Origin: Methylobacterium sp. J-077
GTDB taxonomy: Bacteria > Pseudomonadota > Alphaproteobacteria > Rhizobiales > Beijerinckiaceae
NCBI RefSeq assembly: GCF_022829365.1
Contig: NZ_JAKSYJ010000142.1
Coordinates: 62,001 to 126,000 of the forward strand
Direction of reading: 5' to 3'
DNA: 64,000 nt
Shown: one piece after another, positions 38,955-49,977 of the stretch
Numbering within the stretch: the stretch's first letter is position 1
How the letters are laid out: every line of letters begins with the position of its first letter
Notes under the pieces: model-generated
Database searches by the model: none
What the model was told of the DNA's origin: nothing
What the model saw: the letters and a program-made list of their open reading frames with translations, nothing else
Translations under genes and position numbers: made by a program

Positions 38955-39701
38955 TCATGGCGTCCCGATGCCGATATCCGCCGCTACGTCCCGCAGCCGC
39001 TCCGGCGCCCGCTCCTTGCGCTCGCTGTAGCGGTCGACGAGATATTCTGCCCGCTCGCGTGTCAGCAGCGTGAACTTCATCAGCTCCTCGCAGACATCGA
39101 CCACGCGCTCGTAGAGCGGCCCCGGCCTCATCCGTCCGTCAGCGTCGAATTCCTTGTAGGCCATCGGCACCGAGGATTGGTTGGGGATGGTGATCATCCG
39201 CATCCAGCGGCCGAGCAGGCGCAGGCTGTTGACCGCGTTGAAGCTCTGCGAGCCGCCCGAGACCTGCATCACCGCCAGGGTGCGCCCTTGCGTCGGCCGC
39301 ACCGAGCCCTCGCTGAGCGGCAGCCAGTCGATCTGGCTCTTCATCACGCCGGTGAGGGTGCCGTGCCGCTCCGGGGAGACCCAGACCTGCCCCTCCGACC
39401 ACAGCGAGAGCGCACGTAGCTCCTGCACCTTCGGGTGGTCGGCGGTGGCGTCGTCGGGCAGCGGCAGGCCGTAAGCGTCGTAGATCCGGACCTCCCCGCC
39501 CATGGCCTCGAGGAGGCGCGCCGCCTCGTGGGCCAGGAACCGGCTGAACGAGCGCGCGCGCAGCGAGCCGTACAGGATCAGGAAGCGCGGCGCGTGCGCG
39601 AACGGCCGCGCCGCTGCGAGCTGCGCTGCATCCGGCACCACGAAATGCGACCGGCTGACATGCGGGATGCCGTCGGCGAAGGGCTGCTCGGGCTTGTCCA
39701 C
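38955..39701 (-). CDS. arsH: NADPH-dependent FMN reductase ArsH
   Basis: Flavoprotein associated with arsenic resistance; family members oxidise trivalent organoarsenicals or reduce quinones. Conserved features are the FMN phosphate loop [12 protein letters not shown], the segment [11 protein letters not shown] and the block [20 protein letters not shown]. Length 248 is normal. The start is GTG 39701, just beside the arsR operator, and the gene diverges from arsR-arsC, so ArsR should repress both sides. Confidence 0.93.
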   Translation of the reverse strand: MDKPEQPFADGIPHVSRSHFVVPDAAQLAAARPFAHAPRFLILYGSLRARSFSRFLAHEAARLLEAMGGEVRIYDAYGLPLPDDATADHPKVQELRALSLWSEGQVWVSPERHGTLTGVMKSQIDWLPLSEGSVRPTQGRTLAVMQVSGGSQSFNAVNSLRLLGRWMRMITIPNQSSVPMAYKEFDADGRMRPGPLYERVVDVCEELMKFTLLTRERAEYLVDRYSERKERAPERLRDVAADIGIGTP

Positions 39702-39720
39702 GGGGACGCTTTCTCGTATG

Positions 39721-39738
39721 TTCGAACGATCGTTTGAA
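39721..39738. promoter_or_regulatory. Probable ArsR operator
   Basis: TTCGAACGATCGTTTGAA is an 18-base palindrome with one mismatched pair. It lies between the divergent arsH and arsR starts, ending 13 bases before the arsR ATG and 19 bases from the arsH start. Position and symmetry fit an ArsR/SmtB-type dimer site. Confidence 0.6.
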
Positions 39739-39751
39739 TGTTGAAACGAAA

Positions 39752-40111
39752 ATGGATGAACCGCAAGCCCTCGCGGCCTTCATGGCGCTGGGCCAGGAGC
39801 ACCGGCTGCGGACGCTCCGGGCGCTGGTGAAGGCCGGGCCGGACGGGATGGCCTCAGGGGCGCTGGCCCATGCCATCGGGGTGTCCGCCTCGACCATCTC
39901 CTTCCACCTGAAGGAGCTGCAACAGGCCGGGCTGATCGGGTCGCGCCGGGCGGGGCGCTCGATCATCTACAGCGCCGCCTACCCGGTCCTGTCCGGCCTG
40001 ATCGCATTTCTCATGACGGATTGCTGCCAGGGACATTCGGAGGTCTGCGCCCCGGCGCTTGCCGCCCTGTCGGCCTGCGGCTCCTACGCAAAAGACGTGG
40101 ACCATGCCTGA
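39752..40111 (+). CDS. arsR: Arsenic-responsive repressor ArsR
   Basis: ArsR/SmtB-family winged-helix repressor, 119 residues. The DNA-binding helix is in [19 protein letters not shown], and the wing [13 protein letters not shown] follows. It lacks the ELCVC-type site in the recognition helix found in plasmid R773 ArsR. Instead it has clustered cysteines near the C terminus, [10 protein letters not shown], resembling the As(III) site of Acidithiobacillus ferrooxidans ArsR as I remember it. I start it at ATG 39752; the ribosome site is poor. Its stop overlaps the arsC start by eight bases. Confidence 0.92.
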   Translation: MDEPQALAAFMALGQEHRLRTLRALVKAGPDGMASGALAHAIGVSASTISFHLKELQQAGLIGSRRAGRSIIYSAAYPVLSGLIAFLMTDCCQGHSEVCAPALAALSACGSYAKDVDHA

Positions 40112-40544
40112 TCGCGCCTTCGACGTGGTGATCTATCACAACCCGGATTGCGGGACCTCGCGCAACACCCTCGCGATGATCCGCAACGCCGGTATCGAGC
40201 CGCACGTGATCGAGTACCTCAAGACCCCGCCCGCGCGGGCGCTGCTCAAGCAACTCCTGGCCCGGGCCGGCCTATCGGTGCGCGCGGCGTTGCGCGAAAA
40301 AGGCACGCCCTACGCCGAGCTCGGCCTCGCCGATCCAGCGCTGAGCGACGACCAACTGCTCGACGCCGTCGCGGCGCATCCGGTCCTGCTGAACCGGCCG
40401 CTCGTGGTCAGCCCCAGGGGCGTCCGCCTGTGCCGGCCCTCCGAGGACGTGCTGGACCTGCTGCCGGTGCAGCAGGGAGCGTTCGTCAAGGAAGACGGCG
40501 AGCCGGTGGTGGACGAGATCGGCCGCCGCGTCGGTCTGGCGTAA
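40104..40544 (+). CDS. arsC: Arsenate reductase ArsC (glutaredoxin type)
   Basis: Cytosolic enzyme that reduces arsenate to arsenite with glutathione and glutaredoxin. The catalytic Cys is C16 in YHNPDCGTSRNTLAM, and the substrate-binding arginines are in HPVLLNRPLVVSPRG and VRLCRPSE. Length 146 is normal for the R773-like family. The ATG at 40104 lies inside the end of arsR, so it is translationally coupled. No arsB or acr3 efflux gene follows; the next gene is pepN. Arsenite export must be encoded elsewhere. Confidence 0.94.
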   Translation: MPDRAFDVVIYHNPDCGTSRNTLAMIRNAGIEPHVIEYLKTPPARALLKQLLARAGLSVRAALREKGTPYAELGLADPALSDDQLLDAVAAHPVLLNRPLVVSPRGVRLCRPSEDVLDLLPVQQGAFVKEDGEPVVDEIGRRVGLA

Positions 40545-40626
40545 GCGCTTGGCCTCCCGGACCGCGTTGCGCCCGGCCCCGCGAGGGACCAGAACGGGCC
40601 CGAACCCGATCCGGAGAGAGAGCCGA

Positions 40627-43248
40627 ATGCGCACCGAGACGCCGCCGCTGATCCGCCTGGAGGAATACCGGCCGAGCGACTACCTGATCGACCGCGTCGA
40701 TCTCGACATCCGCCTCGACCCGCATGCCACCCGGATCGATGCGACCCTGTCTTTGCGCTCGAACCCGGCCGGCCGCGCGGGGGCGCCGCTGCATCTCGAT
40801 GGCGATGATCTCCGTCTGGTCTCGGTCGCCCTCGACGACACAGAGCTAGCGGCGGATGCCTACACGGCGACGCCGTCGGGCCTCAGCCTCCACGCCCCGC
40901 CGCAGCAGCCGTTCAGCCTGCGCCTCGTCACCGAGGTCGATCCGACCGCCAACACCAAGCTGATGGGTCTCTATCGCTCCAGCGAGGTCTATTGCACCCA
41001 GTGCGAGGCCGACGGCTTCCGGCGGATCACCTATTTCCTCGACCGTCCCGACGTCATGGCGGTCTACACCACCCGCATCGAGGCGGACCGGGCCGCGGCG
41101 CCGGTGCTGCTCGGCAACGGCAACCTGGTCGAGTCCGGTCCGGCCGAGGGCGACCGGCACTTCGCCGTGTGGCACGACCCGCACCCGAAGCCCGCCTATT
41201 TGTTCGCCCTGGTCGGCGGCCGGCTCGGCCAGGTGGAGACCCGTTTCACCACGATGGAGGGACGCACCGTCACCTGCGCGGTCTATGTCGAGCCCGGCAA
41301 GGAGGCCCGCGCCGACTACGCCCTCGACGCCGTGATCCGCTCGATGAAATGGGACGAGACCGCCTTCGGCCGTCCCTACGATCTCGACGTGTTCAATGTC
41401 GTCGCCGTGTCCGACTTCAACATGGGCGCCATGGAGAACAAGGGCCTCAACATCTTCAACGATAAGTACGTTCTGGCGAGCCCGGAGACCGCGACCGATG
41501 GGGATTACGCGGCGATCGAGGCGATCATCGCCCACGAGTATTTCCACAATTGGTCGGGCAACCGGGTCACCTGCCGGGACTGGTTCCAGCTCTGCCTCAA
41601 GGAAGGGCTGACGGTCTTCCGCGATCAGGAATTCTCCTCCGACATGCGCTCCCGGCCGGTCCATCGGATCGCCGAGGTCCGCTCCCTGCGGGCGCGTCAG
41701 TTCCCCGAGGATGCCGGCCCCCTGCGCCACCCGGTCCGGCCGCGGGCCTATGCCGAGATCAACAACTTCTACACGGCGACGGTCTACGAGAAGGGCGCCG
41801 AGATCGTCCGGATGCTGCGGACGCTGATCGGCCCGGAAGCGTTCCGGGCCGGCATGGACCGCTACTTCGCCGACAATGACGGCCGCGCCGCCACCGTCGA
41901 GGAGTTCTTGGCCGCCTTCGCGGCGGTGAGCGGGCGCGATCTCTCGGCCTTCGCCCGCTGGTACGAGCGGCCCGGCACGCCGCGCCTGTCCGTCACCATG
42001 GCGTACGATCAGCAGGCCGCCCGCTGCACCCTGCGCCTCGCCCAGAGACTGCCCGGCGAGGGCGGACAGGACGCGCCGCCCCTGGTGATCCCGGTGGCGC
42101 TCGGCCTCGTCGGCGCCGACGGGCCGCTCGCGCACGCCACCTGCCCGGATGTGCGGGACGGGGTCTACGTCCTCGACAGCGCCGAGACCGAGATCGTGTT
42201 CGAGCACGTCACCGAGGAGCCGGTGCCCTCGCTGCTGCGCGACTTCTCGGCTCCGGTGCGGCTCGATTTCGATCTCACCGACGCCCAGCGCATGCGGCTG
42301 CTCGCGCAGGACAGCGACCCGTTCAACCGCTGGCAGGCGGCGCAGGACGTCGCCCTGCGGCTGATCCTGGATCCCGATCCCGCCCGGGCCGACGCCTTCG
42401 CGGAGGCGCTGGGGCGGTTCCTCGACGGCGAGGCGCTCGCCGACCCGGCCTTCGCCGCTCTGGTCCTGGCCCTGCCGAGCGAGGGCGAGGCCGCCGACGC
42501 CGTGCCCGCCGACGTCGATCCCGACGCGATCCACCGCGCCCGGTTCGACCTGCGGGCGCGCTTGGGCCGTGCCCTGCGACCGCGGCTGGAAAGCCTCGAC
42601 GCGGCCCTCGCCCCGGCCGACGGCGCGGCCTACAGCCCCGACGCGGCCTCGGCCGGGCGACGGTCCCTGCGCAACGCCGCCCTCGACCTGATCGCGGCCG
42701 GTGACCCGGAGGCCGGGGCGGCGCGCGCGGCGGAACGCTTGGCGAACGCCACCAACATGACCGATCGGCTGGCGGCGCTCGGCACCCTGGCGCTGATCCC
42801 GGGCCCGGCCCGGGAGGACGCGCTCGCGGCCTTCGCAGAGCGATTCGCCGACGAACCGCTCGTCCTCGACAAGTGGTTCGCGATCCAGGCTCAGATCCCC
42901 GAACCCGGCACCCTGGAGCGAATCGCCCGGCTGAAGGCCCACCCGGCCTTCACCATGACCAACCCGAATCGGGTGCGCGCGCTGGTCGGGAGCTTCGCGT
43001 TCGGCAACCCGACGCAGTTCGCGCGGCTCGACGGAGCCGGTTTTTCGCTCATCGCCGACGCGGTCGCGACCCTCGATTCGACCAACCCACAGGTTGCAGC
43101 ACGTCTCCTGACGGCCTTCGGATCCTGGCGTCGGCTGGAAAAATCGCGGGCCGCCAAAGCCGGCGAAATGCTTAATGGGATCAAGGCGATCCCGGGCCTG
43201 TCCCGGGACTCGGCGGACATCGTCGCGCGCAGCCTGGGAGGCGGCTAA
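40627..43248 (+). CDS. pepN: Aminopeptidase N (M1 family)
   Basis: Zinc aminopeptidase of the cytosol with broad specificity, E. coli PepN type. The substrate-recognition motif GAMENKG starts at residue 267, and the zinc motif HEYFHNW starts at residue 303 with the third ligand Glu in LKEGLTVFRDQEF. A C-terminal helical domain of about 430 residues follows. Length 873 is normal. I start it at ATG 40627 with GAGAGAG upstream; 26 upstream codons in frame are Arg/Pro-rich. Confidence 0.96.
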   Translation: MRTETPPLIRLEEYRPSDYLIDRVDLDIRLDPHATRIDATLSLRSNPAGRAGAPLHLDGDDLRLVSVALDDTELAADAYTATPSGLSLHAPPQQPFSLRLVTEVDPTANTKLMGLYRSSEVYCTQCEADGFRRITYFLDRPDVMAVYTTRIEADRAAAPVLLGNGNLVESGPAEGDRHFAVWHDPHPKPAYLFALVGGRLGQVETRFTTMEGRTVTCAVYVEPGKEARADYALDAVIRSMKWDETAFGRPYDLDVFNVVAVSDFNMGAMENKGLNIFNDKYVLASPETATDGDYAAIEAIIAHEYFHNWSGNRVTCRDWFQLCLKEGLTVFRDQEFSSDMRSRPVHRIAEVRSLRARQFPEDAGPLRHPVRPRAYAEINNFYTATVYEKGAEIVRMLRTLIGPEAFRAGMDRYFADNDGRAATVEEFLAAFAAVSGRDLSAFARWYERPGTPRLSVTMAYDQQAARCTLRLAQRLPGEGGQDAPPLVIPVALGLVGADGPLAHATCPDVRDGVYVLDSAETEIVFEHVTEEPVPSLLRDFSAPVRLDFDLTDAQRMRLLAQDSDPFNRWQAAQDVALRLILDPDPARADAFAEALGRFLDGEALADPAFAALVLALPSEGEAADAVPADVDPDAIHRARFDLRARLGRALRPRLESLDAALAPADGAAYSPDAASAGRRSLRNAALDLIAAGDPEAGAARAAERLANATNMTDRLAALGTLALIPGPAREDALAAFAERFADEPLVLDKWFAIQAQIPEPGTLERIARLKAHPAFTMTNPNRVRALVGSFAFGNPTQFARLDGAGFSLIADAVATLDSTNPQVAARLLTAFGSWRRLEKSRAAKAGEMLNGIKAIPGLSRDSADIVARSLGGG

Positions 43249-43427
43249 CATACTGAACTTGCGGTAGAAAACGATTCTGTTGCCGAGTCGTAACGCACGG
43301 GTTGCGTCAAGACCGAATGGTAAAAAACCCGTGGACAAGCGCCCCCTGAAGGTGATTGTATTCAGTCAGATTCGGGGGGCGCGAGACGCGGCGAACCGAT
43401 CGCAACTCCCACGGGTGAGGTTCGGCC

Positions 43428-45770
<2,343 letters not shown>

Positions 45771-45779
45771 ATCCGTCTC

Positions 45780-46034
45780 TCACCGCCGCGGATCGAGCCC
45801 GCCCGATCGCGCCAGGCGACCCTGCTCCACCTGCCAGCGCGCATCCGCCACCGCCCGGGCGAGGCGCCGGATCCGCCAGCGGCGGTAGAGCGTCAGGAGC
45901 GCGGGGCCTCCGAGCCCGGCCTGGTGATGGCGCAGGCGCCGCAGCAGATCCGGCAGTACCGATGCCGCCGCATCGGCGGTGGCGATCTCGATCGCCCGCA
46001 ACTCGGCCCGGAAACCCGCCTTCCAATCCTCCAT
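45780..46034 (-). CDS. Small hypothetical helical protein
   Basis: An 84-residue protein, convergent with the kinase gene and ending ten bases from its stop. It starts at ATG 46032-46034, with GGAGG about 11 bases upstream. The sequence is mostly helical and Arg-rich toward the end (LPDLLRRLRHHQAGLGG, LTLYRRWRIRRLARAVADAR). No signal peptide, membrane segment or known domain. Codon bias supports coding, but the case is modest. Confidence 0.45.
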   Translation of the reverse strand: MEDWKAGFRAELRAIEIATADAAASVLPDLLRRLRHHQAGLGGPALLTLYRRWRIRRLARAVADARWQVEQGRLARSGGLDPRR

Positions 46035-46187
46035 GGCGACCCGGGCCTCCGTACTGCGACGTCGTCCGGACCGGCTTTTCGGGGGCTCGCCCGCGACACG
46101 GATGCGCCTCCGAGAACGCGCGGTGTGGACCGGCGTTTCCCCGTCAGAGGATCCGCCCGGCGGATCGACCATCGGACGAGACGATCG

Positions 46188-46472
46188 ATGCCCGCAAAGA
46201 CCACGCTCCGCTTCACCCTCGCGGCCCTGCTCGGGCTGGCCGCGGCCCCGGCCTGCGCGCAGAGCGTCGGCTATGCCACTGGCTTCCCCGGCAAGGATCC
46301 GGCGGGCGACGAGGAGATCGGCTGGGGGCCGGCCTATCGCCCGGAGACGAGCTTCGCCCAGCCCGGCACGCCGCCCACCCCCGGGGAGATCGCCGGCCGC
46401 GCCTATCGGGCTCGGACCGGGCACGGCGTCTACGACCGGGTCGAGGGCGAGGGGCCGTACCGAAGCCGGTAG
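46188..46472 (+). CDS. Small secreted protein of unknown function
   Basis: A 94-residue protein with a clear signal peptide (residues 1-24, TTLRFTLAALLGLAAAPACA). The mature part is rich in Gly and Pro (GYATGFPGKDPAGDEEIGWG, GPAYRPETSFAQPGTPP) and ends YDRVEGEGPYRSR. It has no cysteine after cleavage and no recognised domain. The ATG at 46188 follows GACGAGAC. It diverges from the 45780-46034 gene and converges on the acyltransferase gene that ends at 46482. Confidence 0.6.
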   Translation: MPAKTTLRFTLAALLGLAAAPACAQSVGYATGFPGKDPAGDEEIGWGPAYRPETSFAQPGTPPTPGEIAGRAYRARTGHGVYDRVEGEGPYRSR

Positions 46473-46481
46473 GGACGCTCT

Positions 46482-47621
46482 TTAGCGCCGCCGCAGAGCC
46501 CGCTTGGCCGCGGCACGCGCCTCGTGCTCGAACCGGGCGAGGCGCAGGCGCCGGTCCAGGGACAGGGTGCGATCCCCCGGCGGCAGGGCGATGATCTCGG
46601 CCACCGGGGTTCGCTCGCGGTAGAGGCTCTCCAGGGCCGAGCCGTCGAGGGTCGCCGAATCGAGTGTGTCCGCGAAACCGGTCTCGTGGCAGGCGCGCAC
46701 GATCTCCGCCTCCAGCAGCAGGCCAGGGGCGTGGCTGCGCAGGTCCTCGTCGTAGGCGATCTTGAGTAGGGTCGCGGTGCCGCCGCCGACCAGGGCGAGG
46801 CTGACCGCGATCGGCCGCCCGTCGAGGGTCAGGGCGTCGGCCCGGACACCGACCGGGCCGGGCGCGTCGGCGAACAGGGCGCGGGCGAGCGCGGCCATGT
46901 CCGCCCGGCAGGCCATGGCGGTGCCGGCCTGACCCTTCCAGCCCTTCTGCTCGAGGGCGAGGAAATCCGTTACCAGCCGGGCCAACTCCGGGCCGCCCGC
47001 GGCGCTGACATGCGCGACCGTGCCGAACTCCGCGAGGCGGCGGGCGCGGCGGCGCAGATCCTTGAACCGGGATCGGTTCGGGTGTCCGGCCAGAAACGCG
47101 TCGTGATCGGCCCGGCGCTCCATCACCGGGCGCTCGAATGCCGAGACCGTCCCGATCGCCCAGCCGCGCGCCCGCATCGCGGCCAGCATCTCCGGCACCG
47201 CGCCGTCACCGGTCGGCAAGAGCGGCCAGCGCCAGGCCCGGCCGCATTCCTCCAGGCTGGCGACCAGGGCTTCCGCCGCCGCGGCGCGCCCGGACCCGTC
47301 GATCACCAGGGGCGCGGTGGCGGTCACCAGCGGCGACAGGAACGGCCGCGCCACCCGGCTGCCGAGTCCGGTGAGGTCGCGCCGCAGGGTGACGGGCAGG
47401 AGCGCGACGAGATCGCCGCCGCTGCGGATCGTGACGAAGCGCAGGTCCGCGGGCAGCAGCCCGGCGGCTCGATGCGCGTCGATCACGCGACGCGCGTAAT
47501 GCGGATGCGGAGCGGCGCTGGATGCGAACAGCGCGTCCCAGGCTGCCGGATCCGGCGCGGGGCCGACGGAGACCGACAGGCCGGCGACCACGTTGGGCGG
47601 CGCGTGAACCGGAACACTCAT
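46482..47621 (-). CDS. BioF2-like (FemAB/GNAT-fold) acyltransferase
   Basis: A 379-residue protein of the BioF2-like acetyltransferase family, often annotated CelD/BcsL-like. Family features are FERPVMERRADHDAFLAG, NRSRFKDLRRRARRLAEFG, LALEQKGWKGQAGTAMAC and the C-terminal GNAT half with FADTLDSATLDGSALESLY. Proteins of this family are found in exopolysaccharide and cellulose clusters and are thought to acylate sugars or amines. The start ATG 47621 overlaps the flippase stop as ATGA. It is the last gene of a four-gene surface-glycan operon. Donor and acceptor are unknown. Confidence 0.8.
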   Translation of the reverse strand: MSVPVHAPPNVVAGLSVSVGPAPDPAAWDALFASSAAPHPHYARRVIDAHRAAGLLPADLRFVTIRSGGDLVALLPVTLRRDLTGLGSRVARPFLSPLVTATAPLVIDGSGRAAAAEALVASLEECGRAWRWPLLPTGDGAVPEMLAAMRARGWAIGTVSAFERPVMERRADHDAFLAGHPNRSRFKDLRRRARRLAEFGTVAHVSAAGGPELARLVTDFLALEQKGWKGQAGTAMACRADMAALARALFADAPGPVGVRADALTLDGRPIAVSLALVGGGTATLLKIAYDEDLRSHAPGLLLEAEIVRACHETGFADTLDSATLDGSALESLYRERTPVAEIIALPPGDRTLSLDRRLRLARFEHEARAAAKRALRRR

Positions 47622-49078
47622 CGGATCGCTCCCGCGGACCAGATCGGGGTCGGCAGCCCGTGCAGGCGCCCGGCGGTGCGGGCGAGCAGGCCGGCACGCA
47701 TGATCGTCGCCAGCGCCACCGCCAGGGCGGCACCCAAGGTTCCGAAAGGCGGGATCAGCGCCCAGCACAGGGCGCCCGCGACGATCAGCATGAAGGCGGT
47801 GATGCCGGCGCAGAGCCGTTCGCCGCCCAGCATGGTCAGGAGGTCTTCGCCAGGTCCGAACAGGCTCGCCGCGACGCTGCCGGCGACCAGCACCGCCAGG
47901 ATCGGCACGCTGGAGCCGAGGCCGGGGCCGAACATCGCCAGCAGCACGGGGCTGAGCGCGACGATCCCGCAGCCGACGAGAGCGGTGGCCCCCGCGGTCA
48001 GCCGGCCCTGGCGGCGCACGAGGTCGGCGAGCAGGGGGCGATCGGCCCGGGCGTGGGCGGCGCTGTAGCGCTGGAGCGTCGCCGCGCTGGCGGCGAAGTG
48101 CACGAACACCACGAATTGCTGGATCCGGGTCGCGGCGAAATACAGGCCGAGCTCGGCCGGGCTCACCAGGGCGCCGAGCACGATCACGTCGACGAAGGTG
48201 AAACCGGCATTGGCGAGGTCGATCCCGGCGATCGGCAGGCTGGTGCCGAGCCAGGTCCGCCACTGGTAGCGCTGCGGCCCCGGCGGCAGATTCGCCCGCA
48301 GCCGCGCCAGGAGCAAGCCGGCCTGCAGCGCGGTGGCGATGGCGGCGGCGATCAGCATGCAGGCCATCGCGACCTCGGCCCGGGGCGGCGCCCCGAGCAG
48401 GACGGCCCCGACCATGCAGACCATCATCAGGCTCTGGCGCAGAAGGTAGGGCGGCGCGATGGCGAGCCCGACCCAGTTCTGGCTGCGCGCCACGCCTTCG
48501 AGATAGTCCTGCAGCGCGAAGAGCGGCATCACGCCGAGCGCGACCGCGATCGGCGCCCGGTAGGCGGCCGCGAACAGGCCCGGCTCCAGCCGCAGCAGGG
48601 CTGCACCGAGGCCGGCGACGCTGAGCGCCGCCCCGCCGGTGACCAGCGCACCGGCCCGGATATAGCCCCGGGCCAGGTCGAGATCGCCGCGCGCCTGGTC
48701 GGTCGGAACGAACCGGCAGGCGCCCTGCGACAGGCCGAGCGTCAGGGTATGGCCGAGCATCGCGGTCCAGACCCAGACGGCGGCGAACACCCCGTAGGCG
48801 TCCCAGCCCATCAGCCGGGCGGCGAGCACCTGGGCCGCGTAGGCGAAGCCGGCCGCGCCGACCCGGATCGCGAAGACCGTGAGCGCGGCCCGCGCCGGGC
48901 CTCTGCTCAAGGCCTGGAGGCGCTGGCCGGCGGCGGCGAGCTTGCCGAAGGCTGGGAGGGCTGTCGCTGACACTACGCGCTCCGCGCCGGGCTTTGGAGC
49001 ATCATCCCGAACGGCCGCCGCCGGCTCGGAAACAGATGATGTCCCGTCAAACCCGCTGGAGCAGCGTCCGGGATCCAA
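47618..49078 (-). CDS. Polysaccharide flippase (Wzx-like, MOP superfamily)
   Basis: Integral membrane protein of 486 residues with 12 or more hydrophobic segments, arranged as in lipid-linked oligosaccharide flippases: VFAIRVGAAGFAYAAQVLAA near the start, LTLGLSQGACRFVP, and later GSSVPILAVLVAGSVAASLF. It would move undecaprenyl-linked glycan units to the periplasm. The first 50 residues are charged and low in complexity, so translation may begin later than 49078. It is coupled to the acyltransferase gene by ATGA. No polymerase or glycosyltransferase lies beside it. Confidence 0.82.
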   Translation of the reverse strand: MDPGRCSSGFDGTSSVSEPAAAVRDDAPKPGAERVVSATALPAFGKLAAAGQRLQALSRGPARAALTVFAIRVGAAGFAYAAQVLAARLMGWDAYGVFAAVWVWTAMLGHTLTLGLSQGACRFVPTDQARGDLDLARGYIRAGALVTGGAALSVAGLGAALLRLEPGLFAAAYRAPIAVALGVMPLFALQDYLEGVARSQNWVGLAIAPPYLLRQSLMMVCMVGAVLLGAPPRAEVAMACMLIAAAIATALQAGLLLARLRANLPPGPQRYQWRTWLGTSLPIAGIDLANAGFTFVDVIVLGALVSPAELGLYFAATRIQQFVVFVHFAASAATLQRYSAAHARADRPLLADLVRRQGRLTAGATALVGCGIVALSPVLLAMFGPGLGSSVPILAVLVAGSVAASLFGPGEDLLTMLGGERLCAGITAFMLIVAGALCWALIPPFGTLGAALAVALATIMRAGLLARTAGRLHGLPTPIWSAGAIR

Positions 49079-49131
49079 TATCCGGGTCGATACGCCAGTG
49101 ACCGCAGGAGGACGGTCTCGGGTTTTCCGGT

Positions 49132-49977
49132 CTAGCCCGGGGCGCGTTGCGGCTCGGTTAAGGGTGGCGCGGCCGGCGCGAGCTTCGGATCCGGCTCCGC
49201 CTCGGTCCGCGCGAGCGAGGTGGCGATGGTCAGCGCCACGTGCTCGGCCATGCAGCGCAGGCCGAGATCGTTGAGCCGGAACTGGCGGCCGAGCATGTGC
49301 CCCTCGCCCTTGTCGCTGCGACTCGACAGGTAGTGCAGGGCTTCGTAGCGCCGCACCAGCGGCACCTCCTGTTGAGCTGCCACGGTGCGGACCGCGTCGA
49401 CGATCCGGTTGTAGTCGACATCGGCGGCCATGCTGGCAGTGTAGATCGGGTCGACCAGCACCACGTCGATCCCGTGCGAGCGGATCCAGGCCACGGCCTC
49501 GCTGAGCGCACTCGCGAAGGCGTCGGCATCGACCCGGGCGATGGCGTCATGGGTGCCGACCTGCCAGACCACGAGATCGGGCTCCGCCTCCGCCACCATC
49601 GTGCGCAGGCGCTCGGATGCCCCCGAGGCGATCTCCCCCGGCAGGCCGCGATGGTCGATGGTCACGTCGGTCTTCGGGAGGGCGTGTTCGAGGGCGGCTT
49701 CGAGCTTGGCCGGATAGGAGGCCGAGGCGCCCGGCGCGGCGCTGCCGCCGATCGCCAGGATCTTGAGGGTGCGGTTCGCGCTGAGTGCGGCCTGGACCGC
49801 GCGCAGCTTGGCCATGGTGTAGAGCTGCGCACCCGGGACCCGGCATTCCTGAGACAGGCCGGGCTGGTCGCCCGCGCCCGGATCCGCCGGCTGCTCCGCC
49901 GCCGCCGCCGGCAGGAGACCGGCCAGGATCAGGGCGGCCAGCGCCCAGCGGGTCCCGGATGCGCGTGCCGGCGTCAC
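49132..49977 (-). CDS. Secreted SGNH/GDSL hydrolase
   Basis: A 281-residue periplasmic esterase-like protein. I start it at GTG 49977, which overlaps the upstream opgC-like stop as GTGA and begins directly on a signal peptide (RWALAALILAGLLPAAAA); ATG 50013 is an alternative that only lengthens the leader. SGNH blocks are visible: nucleophile Ser in LAIGGSAAPGAS, oxyanion Gly in HRGLPGEIASG, Asn-like block in LVVWQVGTHDAI and a late Asp-His region NDLGLRCMAEH. It probably removes or transfers acyl groups on a glycan, paired with the acyltransferase upstream. Confidence 0.78.
   Translation of the reverse strand: MTPARASGTRWALAALILAGLLPAAAAEQPADPGAGDQPGLSQECRVPGAQLYTMAKLRAVQAALSANRTLKILAIGGSAAPGASASYPAKLEAALEHALPKTDVTIDHRGLPGEIASGASERLRTMVAEAEPDLVVWQVGTHDAIARVDADAFASALSEAVAWIRSHGIDVVLVDPIYTASMAADVDYNRIVDAVRTVAAQQEVPLVRRYEALHYLSSRSDKGEGHMLGRQFRLNDLGLRCMAEHVALTIATSLARTEAEPDPKLAPAAPPLTEPQRAPG

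Noticed and set aside
40846-43338. Long minus-strand open frame opposite pepN
   Set aside because: Composition is that of an antisense shadow, and pepN has all its catalytic motifs on the plus strand.
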